64,000 nucleotides of DNA from CALBPI01 sp039027435 (GTDB taxonomy: Bacteria > Pseudomonadota > Gammaproteobacteria > Steroidobacterales > Woeseiaceae). This document shows positions 1 to 8,079 of this stretch, piece by piece (position 1 is the first letter of the stretch; each line of letters opens with the position of its first letter). A program made the translations under genes and the position numbers. Under the pieces are notes generated by a model. That model saw nothing but the letters and a program-made list of their open reading frames with translations. It ran no database searches and was not told the DNA's origin. The stretch is from the NCBI GenBank assembly GCA_039027435.1, contig JBCCKF010000002.1, positions 124,001 through 188,000 on the forward strand, read 5' to 3'.

Positions 1-1735
1 CGATGCCCGCCTCGGTCATTTCACTGACCTGTGTGGTGTAGTTACGCTTTTCCGGATACAGCACCGAAATCGATTCTTCACCCTGCTTCACCGTGAACGT
101 GCCACGTCGCGCAACATAATTAGGTCCGGTGCCGTCTTCAATACCATCCATCGTGATGTCGTAACCAGCGACTGTGATGCTCTGCCCACTACGAATCGCT
201 CTGTCTGTCTCAAGGCCAAAGGACGACACTACAACCGCACCGACGGTGAATAGTCCAACGCCAAGATGGGCCAGGTGCATACCCGTCTGCGCACGTGTCA
301 TCGTCGCCTTGCCGAATGCTGCGCGGACCGGGGTGGCAACCGATGCCAGAATGACCCATAGACCGGCGCTAACGCCGATCACCGTCATGGGCATGAACTT
401 GCCATAGAACAACCACGGCCCCGCAATCGCAACCAGGAGCGTCACGGCACCGATCCAGCGATATTGCTTCCAGACCTGATCGAGGTTGCCGGTGCGCCAG
501 GTGGTGTGCATACCCACACCGATGAGGAACGTCAGCGGCAGCATGGGAATAATAAATACGAGCTCGAAGACTTCCGGCCCGACTGAGACCTTGCCCATGC
601 CTAAGTGTTCGATGATCAACGGATACAGGGTGCCAATCAGAATCAGCGTGGCCGCAACCACCAACAGCACATTATTCAGAAGGAGAAATGTCTCCCGGGC
701 GGTCGGCTGAAAACCCGCCTGCGAGTCCAGTGACGGCGCGCGCCACGCGTAGAGTGCAAGGGCGCAGAAAATGACCACGAACAGGAAAGCAAGGATGAAA
801 TAGCCACGCGCTGGATCGCTAGCAAAAGCATGCACCGACACGAGCACGCCGGACCGTACTAGGAATGTGCCGAGCAGGCTGAGCGAAAACGCCATTATCG
901 CGAGTAAAAGCGTCCAGCTCTTGAAGAGCCCTCGGGTCTCTGTAACCGCTAACGAATGAAAGAGCGCCGTTGCCGCTAGCCACGGCATGAACGAGGCGTT
1001 CTCGACCGGGTCCCAGAACCACCAGCCACCCCAGCCAAGTTCGTAGTAAGCCCACCAGCTGCCAAGCGCGATGCCGAGCGTCAGAAAAACCCAAGCTGCG
1101 GTCGTCCATGGGCGTGTCCAGCGCGCCCATTGTCTGTCGAGCTCACCCGATAGCATTGCGGCAATCGCAAATGCAAAAGCGACTGACAAACCCACGTAAC
1201 CGATGTAGAGCATCGGCGGATGGATCACTAACGCGGGATCCTGCAACAACGGATTCAAGTCGCGACCATCAACCGGTGCGATATCCAGGCGAAGAAACGG
1301 GTTGGAGGTAAACAGCGTGAATGCGAGCGTACCGACACTCAACAATCCGAGCACGCCGATAACACGCGCAGCAACAGGTTCCGGCAAGCTACGCGAGCCG
1401 AACGCGACGGCAATCGTCCAAGTCGACAGGATCAGAATCCAGAGCAACATTGACCCCTCGTGCGCGCCCCAGACTGCGGCGACTCGGAACATCAGTGGCA
1501 ACGCGGTGTTGGAGTTGGAGGCAACGTATTGAAGAGAGAAGTCGTTATTGATGAACGCCGAGGTCAGGATGCCAAACGCAATTGCTACGAACCCGAATTG
1601 AGCGAATGCCGCGGGCCGTGCAACTTGCATCCACACGCTGTCGTTACGATGGGCGCCAACGAGCGGCATCACGCCCTGCACGACTGCCAGCATGAATGCG
1701 ATCAGAAGCGCAATTTGTCCTAGCTCAGGGATCAT
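1..1735 (-). CDS. ccmF: Cytochrome c maturation protein CcmF (heme lyase subunit), 3' end outside window
   Basis: Large inner-membrane protein that, with CcmH, attaches heme delivered by CcmE to apocytochromes c in the periplasm. The reading frame is open from an ATG at 1733-1735 through position 1, giving 578 codons; the family is about 650 residues, so only the C-terminus is missing. The tryptophan-rich heme-handling motif WGGWWFWD is encoded near 1010-1033, followed by the conserved PVENASFMPWL stretch. The start overlaps the end of ccmE in an ATGA arrangement, so translation is probably coupled. The frame at 1013-1015 and at 41-43 agrees with the start codon, so I see no frameshift. It is the last visible gene of a ccmABCDEF operon; ccmG and ccmH would be expected beyond the edge. 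Confidence 0.95.
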   Translation of the reverse strand, partial: MIPELGQIALLIAFMLAVVQGVMPLVGAHRNDSVWMQVARPAAFAQFGFVAIAFGILTSAFINNDFSLQYVASNSNTALPLMFRVAAVWGAHEGSMLLWILILSTWTIAVAFGSRSLPEPVAARVIGVLGLLSVGTLAFTLFTSNPFLRLDIAPVDGRDLNPLLQDPALVIHPPMLYIGYVGLSVAFAFAIAAMLSGELDRQWARWTRPWTTAAWVFLTLGIALGSWWAYYELGWGGWWFWDPVENASFMPWLAATALFHSLAVTETRGLFKSWTLLLAIMAFSLSLLGTFLVRSGVLVSVHAFASDPARGYFILAFLFVVIFCALALYAWRAPSLDSQAGFQPTARETFLLLNNVLLVVAATLILIGTLYPLIIEHLGMGKVSVGPEVFELVFIIPMLPLTFLIGVGMHTTWRTGNLDQVWKQYRWIGAVTLLVAIAGPWLFYGKFMPMTVIGVSAGLWVILASVATPVRAAFGKATMTRAQTGMHLAHLGVGLFTVGAVVVSSFGLETDRAIRSGQSITVAGYDITMDGIEDGTGPNYVARRGTFTVKQGEESISVLYPEKRNYTTQVSEMTEAGI

Positions 1736-2175
1736 CCTTCTTCTGCAGGCTTGTAGCCTTGCCGCTCCAGAGAATCTGCAACTTCGGGTGGCATGTAGTT
1801 CTCGTCGTGTTTCGCGAGTACTTCCTCGGCGACAAAGCGACCATCTTCACCAAGCTGCCCTCTCGCGATAATGCCCTGCCCGTCTCTGAACAAGTCAGGC
1901 AGAACGCCAGTGTAAGCAACCACCAGTTCGTTCTTGGTATCGGTCAGAGTGAACTCGAGCTCCAGACTGCCAGGCTCACGAAACAGGCTGCCTTCCTTCA
2001 CAAGTCCGCCGACCCGGAAAGCTCGATCCGGCGGTGTATCCCCCGCCGCAACCTGATCGAGCTCGAAGTAGAACCCCGTGTTTTCCTTGAATGCACCGAT
2101 ACTCAGCGCCGACACGAGTGCCAGACCGCCAAGCAGTAGTCCAACCGACAGCATACGCTGTTGCCTTGGTGTCAC
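1732..2175 (-). CDS. ccmE: Cytochrome c maturation heme chaperone CcmE
   Basis: Periplasmic heme chaperone anchored by one N-terminal membrane helix (about residues 8-28). It receives heme from CcmC and binds it covalently before passing it to CcmF. The product is 147 residues, normal for the family. The heme-binding signature LAKHDENYMPPEV lies near residue 120, with the covalently linked histidine and the downstream tyrosine present. The middle forms the expected OB-fold beta barrel (FRVGGLVKEGS onward). It sits between ccmD and ccmF and overlaps each neighbour by 4 nt. Confidence 0.96.
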   Translation of the reverse strand: MTPRQQRMLSVGLLLGGLALVSALSIGAFKENTGFYFELDQVAAGDTPPDRAFRVGGLVKEGSLFREPGSLELEFTLTDTKNELVVAYTGVLPDLFRDGQGIIARGQLGEDGRFVAEEVLAKHDENYMPPEVADSLERQGYKPAEEG

Positions 2176-2363
2176 GACGTAACCTCCCGAAACCCACCTT
2201 GGCGATCTGCGGATTCGTCTGCTGCTTTGGTGCGCAATGAATTCATGATGCGCTGATGGCGTGCTCGCGCCATCACCAAGTTAATAGCCAACACCGCGAA
2301 TGTCAGTGCAAAGGAGCTCCAGACGTAGAAGCCGTATCCTCCCATGGAGAGCCATGCCGTCAT
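2172..2363 (-). CDS. ccmD: Heme exporter subunit CcmD
   Basis: Small single-span membrane protein of 63 residues that helps release heme-loaded CcmE from the CcmABC complex. It has the family pattern: a short N-terminus ending in GGYGFYVW, one hydrophobic helix (about residues 14-31) and a basic cytoplasmic tail. It lies exactly between ccmC and ccmE with 4-nt overlaps on both sides, and this position supports the call for so short a protein. Confidence 0.9.
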   Translation of the reverse strand: MTAWLSMGGYGFYVWSSFALTFAVLAINLVMARARHQRIMNSLRTKAADESADRQGGFREVTS

Positions 2364-3118
2364 GTTGCTGCCCCTTCGACTGCCTGTTCGTTAGCTAGCC
2401 TTCTTGCCCAGCGTGCACCACCTTCTCGCAACAGCACTTCACCTCGCAGCCGCTGCAGCAGCACAGCACCGAAGAACAGAGAGAAGGCAAGAATCATTAC
2501 CAGTAGAGGTGTCAGCATGCTCGCAGGCATTTTAGCCTCAGAGTTCATCACTGTCTGGCCCTGATGCAGCGTGTTCCACCACTCGACGGAGTAATGAACC
2601 AGCACAACGTTAACGACGCCAACGATCGCCAATACCGCACCCGCCTTATCAGCGCGACTGCGCTCGCTGATGTTCGAACGCAGCGTCATGAATCCGAAGT
2701 ACATAAACAATAGGATCAATTCGCTCAGCATGCGCGGGTCAGACCATTCCCACCACGTGCCCCACATGGGTTTACCCCAAAGTGAGCCCGTCGCCAGTGC
2801 GAGGAACGTAAATGAGGCACCGATCGGTGCCGCAGAGACCGCCACTGCGTGCGCTAGTTTCATTCGCCAGATCAGCCCAATCAGCGAAGCCATGGCCATA
2901 ACCATATACGCTAGTAAGGATAGGTAGGCTGCAGGCACGTGCACATAGATGATCCGGAATGCATCGCCTTGCTGATAATCAGCCGGCGCGAGCACCAACC
3001 CGCCGTACAACCCAACGACCATAAGGACCACAGCAGAGCCCAAAAACCAAGGCATCCATAGCCCTGCTAATCGATAGAAGTGCGGCGGTGATGCCAGCTT
3101 ATGAAACCAAGTCCACAT
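2360..3118 (-). CDS. ccmC: Heme export protein CcmC
   Basis: Six-helix membrane protein that loads heme onto CcmE. The tryptophan-rich periplasmic motif WGTWWEWSDPR is present, flanked by the conserved histidines of the family (HVPAAYLS before it, VHYSVEWWNTLHQG after it). I place the start at the ATG at 3118, giving MWTWFHKLASP, which matches the usual N-terminus. A TTG codon 15 nt upstream directly abuts the ccmB stop and would add five residues; it looks less likely. Length from the ATG is 252 residues, normal for the family. Confidence 0.95.
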   Translation of the reverse strand: MWTWFHKLASPPHFYRLAGLWMPWFLGSAVVLMVVGLYGGLVLAPADYQQGDAFRIIYVHVPAAYLSLLAYMVMAMASLIGLIWRMKLAHAVAVSAAPIGASFTFLALATGSLWGKPMWGTWWEWSDPRMLSELILLFMYFGFMTLRSNISERSRADKAGAVLAIVGVVNVVLVHYSVEWWNTLHQGQTVMNSEAKMPASMLTPLLVMILAFSLFFGAVLLQRLRGEVLLREGGARWARRLANEQAVEGAAT

Positions 3119-3133
3119 AAACGTTTGTTCCAA

Positions 3134-3853
3134 CTATTCCATGCTGATTCGCAGCGCCGCAGCCGTGGCAAGCGGGCATAGCGTAGCTGCGAGTCCAGTG
3201 ACTGCGAGCACCAGATACATAGGACCCTTCGAAACCATATTGGTTGCCTCCAGACTGACCGCCTGCGTACCGAAAATTAGCACTGGCACCATTAGCGGCA
3301 GCACCAACAACGCAATCAGTGCACTCGCCCGCTGCATCCCCACTGTCAACGCGGCTGCCACCGCACCCAAAGCACACAAAGCGTAACTGCCGGCTGCCAG
3401 CGTGATCGACAAAGTGGCGAACACCGTCGGACCGAGCCCGTAACTGCTTGCTACGACTAATGACGCTAGCACAAGTGGCAAGCCGGCAACCAACCACAGG
3501 GCCACAGTTTTGGCGATACAAATCGCTACGAGGGACTGCCCTGACAGCAGGTATTGCTCAAGAGTCCCATCGTCGAAGTCTTGACCATAGTGAGTGCTCA
3601 GCGGCAGTAGTGCGGAAAGCAGCACAGCGATCCACAAAACACCCGGCCCGATCAACATCAGCGTTTCTTTGAGCGGACTGATCGCCACCGGGAACAAACT
3701 GGTAACTACCAAAAAGAAAAACAAGGGGTTCAGGAAATCCGCCGGTCGACGGTATGCGAGGGTGAGCTCGCGTCCAAGCACCGTGCGGAACGTGTCGACA
3801 GGTCGCAGGATCGGCTCAGCAGCCTGCTCAAGCAGTCGTGGCGCGCCTTTCAT
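3134..3853 (-). CDS. ccmB: Heme exporter membrane subunit CcmB
   Basis: Permease of the CcmAB ABC transporter, which powers release of heme-loaded CcmE. About six hydrophobic segments are visible and the sequence contains the family stretch around LSTHYGQDFDDGTLEQYLLSG. The ATG at 3853 overlaps the ccmA stop as ATGA; a GTG three codons upstream is possible but lies inside ccmA. Length from the ATG is 239 residues, slightly above the usual 220. Confidence 0.95.
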   Translation of the reverse strand: MKGAPRLLEQAAEPILRPVDTFRTVLGRELTLAYRRPADFLNPLFFFLVVTSLFPVAISPLKETLMLIGPGVLWIAVLLSALLPLSTHYGQDFDDGTLEQYLLSGQSLVAICIAKTVALWLVAGLPLVLASLVVASSYGLGPTVFATLSITLAAGSYALCALGAVAAALTVGMQRASALIALLVLPLMVPVLIFGTQAVSLEATNMVSKGPMYLVLAVTGLAATLCPLATAAALRISME

Positions 3854-4476
3854 GCCGCCCACTCCAAGCGCCGAAGCTCAACGTCGTCGATGGCGATGTC
3901 CTGATGGGCTGCGAACACGCAGCTGCCGCCGGATTTGGCGTGCTGAGCGATCAAATCCCGAACATACGCCTGTCCGGCGCTATCGAGATTTGTGAACGGC
4001 TCATCCAAAAGCCACAGGCGTGCATCGGACAAAAGCACTCGTGCCAATGCGAGACGACGACGCTGGCCCGCCGACAGACCCCGCGCCGAAACATCCGCCC
4101 GGTGCGATACTCCAAGCCCGTTCAGCACCTCATCCAGACGCGCTTTCGAATGCCCGCGACGCAAAGCGTTATCAAACTCTATGTTTTCACGCAGCGTCAG
4201 GTCGGCCTTGAGTCCCGCGTGATGCCCGAGCCAGGCCATATTCTGTTGGAACACCGTGTTCGCCGAGGGTAAGGATTGATCGCACCAGAGAATCGCTCCC
4301 GCTGAGGGTGTCACCAGCCCCGCCATGACCCGCATCAGGCTGGTTTTCCCACAGCCATTCGGGCCAACCAAGTGAACGACTTCACCTGGATTAACCATAA
4401 GCTGGAAGCCGGTGAGCAATGTTCTTCCGCCCCTCTGGACGGACACATCGCGCACCTCGAAAGAAAACCGCGTCAC
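3850..4476 (-). CDS. ccmA: Heme exporter ATP-binding subunit CcmA
   Basis: ABC ATPase of the cytochrome c maturation system. Walker A is GPNGCGKTS, the signature motif is LSAGQRRRLALAR and Walker B is LWLLDEPF. I choose a GTG start at 4476 (MTRFSFEVRDVS), preceded by AGGA six bases upstream; this gives 208 residues, the usual CcmA size. The frame is open 27 codons further to an ATG at 4557, but that extension is not family-like and runs into the intergenic region. First gene of the ccm operon, divergent from the FHA ATPase gene. Confidence 0.94.
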   Translation of the reverse strand: MTRFSFEVRDVSVQRGGRTLLTGFQLMVNPGEVVHLVGPNGCGKTSLMRVMAGLVTPSAGAILWCDQSLPSANTVFQQNMAWLGHHAGLKADLTLRENIEFDNALRRGHSKARLDEVLNGLGVSHRADVSARGLSAGQRRRLALARVLLSDARLWLLDEPFTNLDSAGQAYVRDLIAQHAKSGGSCVFAAHQDIAIDDVELRRLEWAA

Positions 4477-4749
4477 AGAGTGTCCTGGCAGTACAAAAAT
4501 CGAGTTACTCGGGATATTACGAAGTATACCCGTTACAACAATGAGTTGCCCTGACAAATTCAGGCACTTTGTCGCAAATTCCCGTCACTATTTTGCCGAT
4601 TTGCGCCCTAATGTGGGAGTTTTCCGCCACTCGCAACAGCGTCCGGAAAACCTGAGTTTCCATTCGCAAATTACGTTCTATAGACTCGGGGAAAAGTGTG
4701 ATCGGCGTCGCATTCTGCGAACGCTGGCAGAAGATCGGGGAGAGCCACT
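4477..4749. promoter_or_regulatory. Divergent intergenic region between ccmA and the FHA ATPase gene
   Basis: 273 bp without a convincing gene. A weak sigma70-like element for the rightward gene is TTTCCA at 4657-4662, 16 bp, then TATAGA at 4679-4684. The sequence around 4552-4566 contains a short CCTGA/TCAGG inverted repeat. The region is more A+T-rich than the genes beside it. The promoter call is inference. Confidence 0.35.
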
Positions 4750-6057
4750 GTGGGCGCGACTGAATCCGCCAACACAAACCAGCTTTACATAGATGCTCAG
4801 CGCGAAGAGCTGATTTCGTCCCTGTGTGATGTTTACGACACGCAGCACGGGCTCGCTGTTGTTACAGCCCCAAAGAAATCCGGTCTGACGACCCTCATGA
4901 AGGCCTTCGCCCAACGGCTGCGTACACAAAACGCGTCCAAAGGCGAAATCGCGGTTGCCATCTTGGATGTATCCCAGACCACAGTCGCTGGTTTGTTGGT
5001 CGACCTGCTTTCTGCGTTTGGCTATGAGTTGCCGCAGGCGACCCAGACCGAGCTGCTCTCGATGACCCAGCTGATCGCACAGCATCAGGCGCAGGCTGGG
5101 CTATCCCCGCTGGTCATACTTGAGCATGTCGACAAGGCGTCCCTACAGACGTTGGCTGTTATCAATCAGTTGGCGGCACTGCGCCATGCAAGAAAAAGCG
5201 CCTGCAGCATCGTGCTGACGGGCGACGACGCGTTGAACCATATCGTGAATGCCGAAGGCATGAGTGAAGTCGGTAAGCGCATCAGCCTGCAGATGAGCCT
5301 GTCGCCTTATACACAAGACGAACGACGTGAATTTATTCGCGTCATTCTGGCAAATGCCGGCGTTGGTTTGCAGGAGCCAAGCATCAACAATCTGGCCCGA
5401 TTGGGAGATGGTTGGCCGGGGTCGATGATCGACGAGATGCGCGCGGCGATTCAGCAGCGGCGCTCTGCGAAGACGCTGGGCTCAACGGATACGCTGGCGA
5501 CGCTCGAGCAAGAGCTCGCGCACCGTGCCAAAACAGTGGTGGATCCGACGGGTATTGATGACACCACCATATTGCGAGCGTCGGACGCGATTGCAGCGCC
5601 GCAGAGCGAGGAATGCGAAATTATCGACACGCCAGGCAGCGGCAGCTCACTCGGCGAGTTCCTCGTTAACCACAACGGCAAGCTGATTGAACGATTCCCG
5701 GTAACTCGTCGCAAAGTTCTGGTCGGTCGGGCCCAACACAACGACATCGTGCTCGATTCAAAATGGGTATCGCGCTACCACGCGATCATCGTTTGCCATC
5801 GGACCGGGGCATCCCTGGTCGACATCAACAGCACCAATGGTATGACGGTCAACTCGACACTCGTGCGCCAGGGCGACTTGATGCACAACGACATCATCGT
5901 GATCGGTGATTACCGCATCAAATACCTCAACCCCGCAGCTGAGCGGCGAGAGGCGACGGATGAGTTGTCTGATACCCGTGTTCTGAAGAAGCTAGATACC
6001 GCCGATTTTGATGTCACAACGCCCGTTGGCACATCCCGCAAAGACCAAAACGGTTAA
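4750..6057 (+). CDS. AAA-type ATPase (ExeA/GspA-like) with C-terminal FHA domain
   Basis: 435-residue predicted cytoplasmic protein. Residues about 15-240 resemble the AAA ATPases of the ExeA/GspA group, and about 305-390 form an FHA phosphothreonine-binding domain with its key residues: GR at 326-327, S341, H344 and the NG of STNG at 363-364. The ATPase motifs are eroded. The P-loop reads APKKSGLTTL (about 40-49), without the usual GK pair, and the Walker B region reads LVILEHVD (121-128), with Glu in place of the usual Asp. The domain may bind nucleotide weakly or have become a scaffold. Start is GTG. No transmembrane segment is visible. A histidine kinase gene follows on the same strand. 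The process it serves is unknown. Confidence 0.8.
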   Translation: MGATESANTNQLYIDAQREELISSLCDVYDTQHGLAVVTAPKKSGLTTLMKAFAQRLRTQNASKGEIAVAILDVSQTTVAGLLVDLLSAFGYELPQATQTELLSMTQLIAQHQAQAGLSPLVILEHVDKASLQTLAVINQLAALRHARKSACSIVLTGDDALNHIVNAEGMSEVGKRISLQMSLSPYTQDERREFIRVILANAGVGLQEPSINNLARLGDGWPGSMIDEMRAAIQQRRSAKTLGSTDTLATLEQELAHRAKTVVDPTGIDDTTILRASDAIAAPQSEECEIIDTPGSGSSLGEFLVNHNGKLIERFPVTRRKVLVGRAQHNDIVLDSKWVSRYHAIIVCHRTGASLVDINSTNGMTVNSTLVRQGDLMHNDIIVIGDYRIKYLNPAAERREATDELSDTRVLKKLDTADFDVTTPVGTSRKDQNG

Positions 6058-6188
6058 CCCACCCTCAAGGGCCCAGGATCAAGCTGTCTGCATTTGGCGA
6101 CAGCAAGCCATTTGCTGTGGTACCTTCAAACCGTGCGAAATGCCGTAGCGCTGGAGGGGCGCGCTGCAGTTCGAATGAGGGACCATAC

Positions 6189-6971
6189 GTGACAGGGAAG
6201 GACCCGGACAAAGAGCGGCGAGAAACAGCCGCGGACAATGCTGATCCGATGGTCGCCGGCGCTGGCGGCCTTCAGGCGGTCGCATTCCTGGCGGCGGGCC
6301 TTGCGCATGAGCTGAGCAACACCCTTGGCCAAATACTCAGCATCGCCGATTTGGCACGACTCACCGGACCAACAGCCGAACCTCAGCAAGAGGATTTCGA
6401 ACGCATAGTGGATGCTTGCCTGCATGGGCGCGATGTCATCGAGGACACGATGAAGCTACTCGATCGCCGCGAGGCCCCTCTGCAACCGCTATCCATCGAG
6501 GCACTGCAAAAACAGATTGAGCGATTGATTAAGCCGAGCATACCGTCGGATCGGGTACTCACACTGCAAGCCGTCGGTGCACCACCTGATTTCAGTGCAA
6601 GCCGAACGCATATCACGCAAATTCTCGTCAACCTGGTCAGCAACGCGGCTGAGGCAACGCAACCCGGCGGCACGATCGATATCACTGTGAATGAAGCGCA
6701 GATTGATGAGCCGCTGGAGTTAACGCCGACTGGGACACTACCGCCCGGAAGTTACTTGTCGCTTGCCGTGACCGATAACGGACGCGGCATCGAGGAAAAC
6801 GCCATTCCCCGCGTCTTCGAACCATTTGTGACGACGCGCGATGGTCGCGGCGGCACGGGCTTAGGCCTTGCCGTCATCGAGCATCTCGCAAGCCTTTATC
6901 AGGGCGGCGTCACCATGCACTCGAAGCCTGGTTCGGGTACCTGCGTGACGGTCTATCTCGGCACGCGCTAG
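6189..6971 (+). CDS. Soluble orphan sensor histidine kinase
   Basis: 260-residue kinase with no membrane helix and no recognisable sensor domain. The H box FLAAGLAHELSNTLGQI places the phosphoacceptor His at residue 40. The ATP-binding domain shows the N box (QILVNLVSNAAEAT), G1 (DNGRGI), F box (FEPFVTT) and G2 (GRGGTGLGLAVI). I choose the GTG at 6189 because GAGGGA lies just upstream; another GTG in frame at 6117 would add 24 unremarkable residues. No response regulator gene is adjacent. It follows the FHA ATPase gene by 131 bp and may be cotranscribed with it. Input could come from a partner protein, perhaps the FHA protein (inference). Confidence 0.85.
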   Translation: MTGKDPDKERRETAADNADPMVAGAGGLQAVAFLAAGLAHELSNTLGQILSIADLARLTGPTAEPQQEDFERIVDACLHGRDVIEDTMKLLDRREAPLQPLSIEALQKQIERLIKPSIPSDRVLTLQAVGAPPDFSASRTHITQILVNLVSNAAEATQPGGTIDITVNEAQIDEPLELTPTGTLPPGSYLSLAVTDNGRGIEENAIPRVFEPFVTTRDGRGGTGLGLAVIEHLASLYQGGVTMHSKPGSGTCVTVYLGTR

Positions 6972-6975
6972 CGCC

Positions 6976-7674
6976 CTAGCCTGCGCGCCCTACCCAGCCC
7001 CGCCAGGTGAACGCCGAATAGAACATCGCGACATCTTTTAACCCGGCGGATTCCAGCATTTGTTTGTCGACTTCGGGGTCGAATATAAAAAGGTGATCAG
7101 CGATATCCTGTCGGCCCTTTTCTGCGACTTCCGGATCGACACCAGAGGCTACCGTGTAAGCCGCGTGGCGATTCAACCACAGCGCTTTTTGGTCTTTAGT
7201 CTGAGGAAAACTGCAATAGGCGGTGACGAACGGTGCTCCAGGTTTCAGGCGCTGCACGATTTCGGAGACCGCTTTCAATCGCTCTTCTGCGTCGAGGAAA
7301 TGCAAGGTGAGAAAGCTGGTTGCCGCGTCGAACGGACCGGGTGGTGCATCCTCAGCAAAGCCATGATGCAGTGAGACCCGATCCGTGAATCCAGCGAGCC
7401 TAACTTCGGCTTGATCCAACATTGCCCTTGCCGGATCAACACCCACAAAAGTCCAGTCGGGGTTGGCGCTTGCGAACGCTGCGATCTCGAGACCACCGCC
7501 AGCGCCATGAACCAACACTTGTGCGTTCGCCGGTGCAGTTTCACGAATCAAAACGCCGGCCATTTGGTGCACAGAGCGAAACCCTGGCATGAACTTCGAA
7601 GGGCCTTCCGGATACTGGGCCGCGTGCTCTTTATTGTCGAAGAACTCAACGAACGGTTTGGATGCATCAGTCAT
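6976..7674 (-). CDS. Class I SAM-dependent methyltransferase
   Basis: 232-residue cytoplasmic protein with a Rossmann-type methyltransferase fold. Motif I reads VLVHGAGGGLEIAAFA near residue 55, followed by the acidic ribose-binding end of strand 2 (FVGVDPARAML). The LTLHFLDAEERLKAV segment matches the post-motif region of the Methyltransf_12/25 group. The substrate cannot be told from sequence. The gene starts 41 nt after tRNA-Leu on the same strand with no terminator visible between them, so it may be expressed by read-through from the tRNA unit. It converges with the histidine kinase gene. Confidence 0.85.
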   Translation of the reverse strand: MTDASKPFVEFFDNKEHAAQYPEGPSKFMPGFRSVHQMAGVLIRETAPANAQVLVHGAGGGLEIAAFASANPDWTFVGVDPARAMLDQAEVRLAGFTDRVSLHHGFAEDAPPGPFDAATSFLTLHFLDAEERLKAVSEIVQRLKPGAPFVTAYCSFPQTKDQKALWLNRHAAYTVASGVDPEVAEKGRQDIADHLFIFDPEVDKQMLESAGLKDVAMFYSAFTWRGWVGRAG

Positions 7675-7715
7675 TCGACGTTCTCCACTCCCACCCGGTC
7701 AACGCTGCGGAAGGG

Positions 7716-7802
7716 TGGTGCCCAGGGCGGGACTCGAACCCGCACGTCCTCACGGACAGCGGATTTTAAGTCCGCAGCGTCTACCAATTCCGCCACCCGG
7801 GC
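7716..7802 (-). tRNA. tRNA-Leu (anticodon TAA)
   Basis: 87 nt including an encoded CCA. The acceptor stem GCCCGGG pairs with the 3' strand through one G-U. The anticodon loop CTTAAAA gives anticodon TAA. There is a long variable arm (TGTCCGTGAGGACG), as expected for a class II tRNA, and a T arm GCGGGTTCGAGTCCCGC. Third tRNA of a Gly-Cys-Leu set downstream of pgsA. Confidence 0.97.
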
Positions 7803-7809
7803 GAGGGAG

Positions 7810-7883
7810 TGGAGGCTAGGGTCGGAATCGAACCGGCGTACACGGCTTTGCAGGCCGCTGCATAACCACTCTGCCACCTAGCC
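7810..7883 (-). tRNA. tRNA-Cys (anticodon GCA)
   Basis: 74 nt including an encoded CCA. The acceptor stem is GGCTAGG, the anticodon loop CTGCAAA gives GCA, and the T arm is CGCCGGTTCGATTCCGACC-like. Seven bases separate it from tRNA-Leu, so the two are almost certainly one transcript. Confidence 0.97.
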
Positions 7884-7904
7884 GTGCACATGCAGGCGCG
7901 GAAG

Positions 7905-7913
7905 ATTAGCACA
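7905..7913 (-). promoter_or_regulatory. Possible extended -10 promoter for tRNA-Cys/tRNA-Leu
   Basis: On the minus strand the sequence TGTGCTAAT lies 21 nt before the 5' end of tRNA-Cys and fits an extended -10 element (TGn plus GCTAAT). No good -35 is present because that position falls in the terminator of tRNA-Gly. It is the only candidate seen in the 40 bp between terminator and tRNA. Confidence 0.3.
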
Positions 7914-7923
7914 CTCCACGAAC

Positions 7924-7956
7924 AAAAAAACCCGGCCTCGCTGAGACCGGGTTTTT
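7924..7956 (-). terminator. Rho-independent terminator after tRNA-Gly
   Basis: A nine-pair stem (CCCGGTCTC / GAGGCCGGG, one G-U) closes an AGC loop and is followed on the minus strand by seven T residues; five A residues precede it. It begins six nt after the tRNA-Gly CCA end. It separates tRNA-Gly from the tRNA-Cys/tRNA-Leu pair. Confidence 0.9.
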
Positions 7957-7962
7957 GCAATC

Positions 7963-8038
7963 TGGAGCGGGAAACCAGGTTCGAACTGGCGACCTCAACC
8001 TTGGCAAGGTTGCGCTCTACCAACTGAGCTATTCCCGC
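7963..8038 (-). tRNA. tRNA-Gly (anticodon GCC)
   Basis: 76 nt including an encoded CCA. Acceptor stem GCGGGAA, D arm AGCTCAGTTGGTAGAGC, anticodon GCC in the loop TTGCCAA, T arm CCAGGTTCGAACTGG in reverse. It has a strong promoter just upstream and a terminator just downstream, so it can be expressed alone. Confidence 0.98.
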
Positions 8039-8051
8039 AAGCAGGCGCGCC

Positions 8052-8079
8052 ATTGTACGCAGCGCTGGATATCTGTCAA
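8052..8079 (-). promoter_or_regulatory. Sigma70-type promoter of tRNA-Gly
   Basis: Minus strand TTGACA (8074-8079, perfect -35), 16 bp spacer, TACAAT (8052-8057, five of six matches to -10). Transcription would start near 8045, a few bases before the mature tRNA 5' end at 8038. The -35 overlaps the stop codon of pgsA. Confidence 0.85.

Noticed and set aside
1..1735. Possible broken ccmF because only short frames are apparent near the window edge
   Set aside because: Following the frame from the ATG at 1735, conserved motifs at about 1013 and the sequence at about 41 are in the same frame, so the gene is simply cut by the edge.
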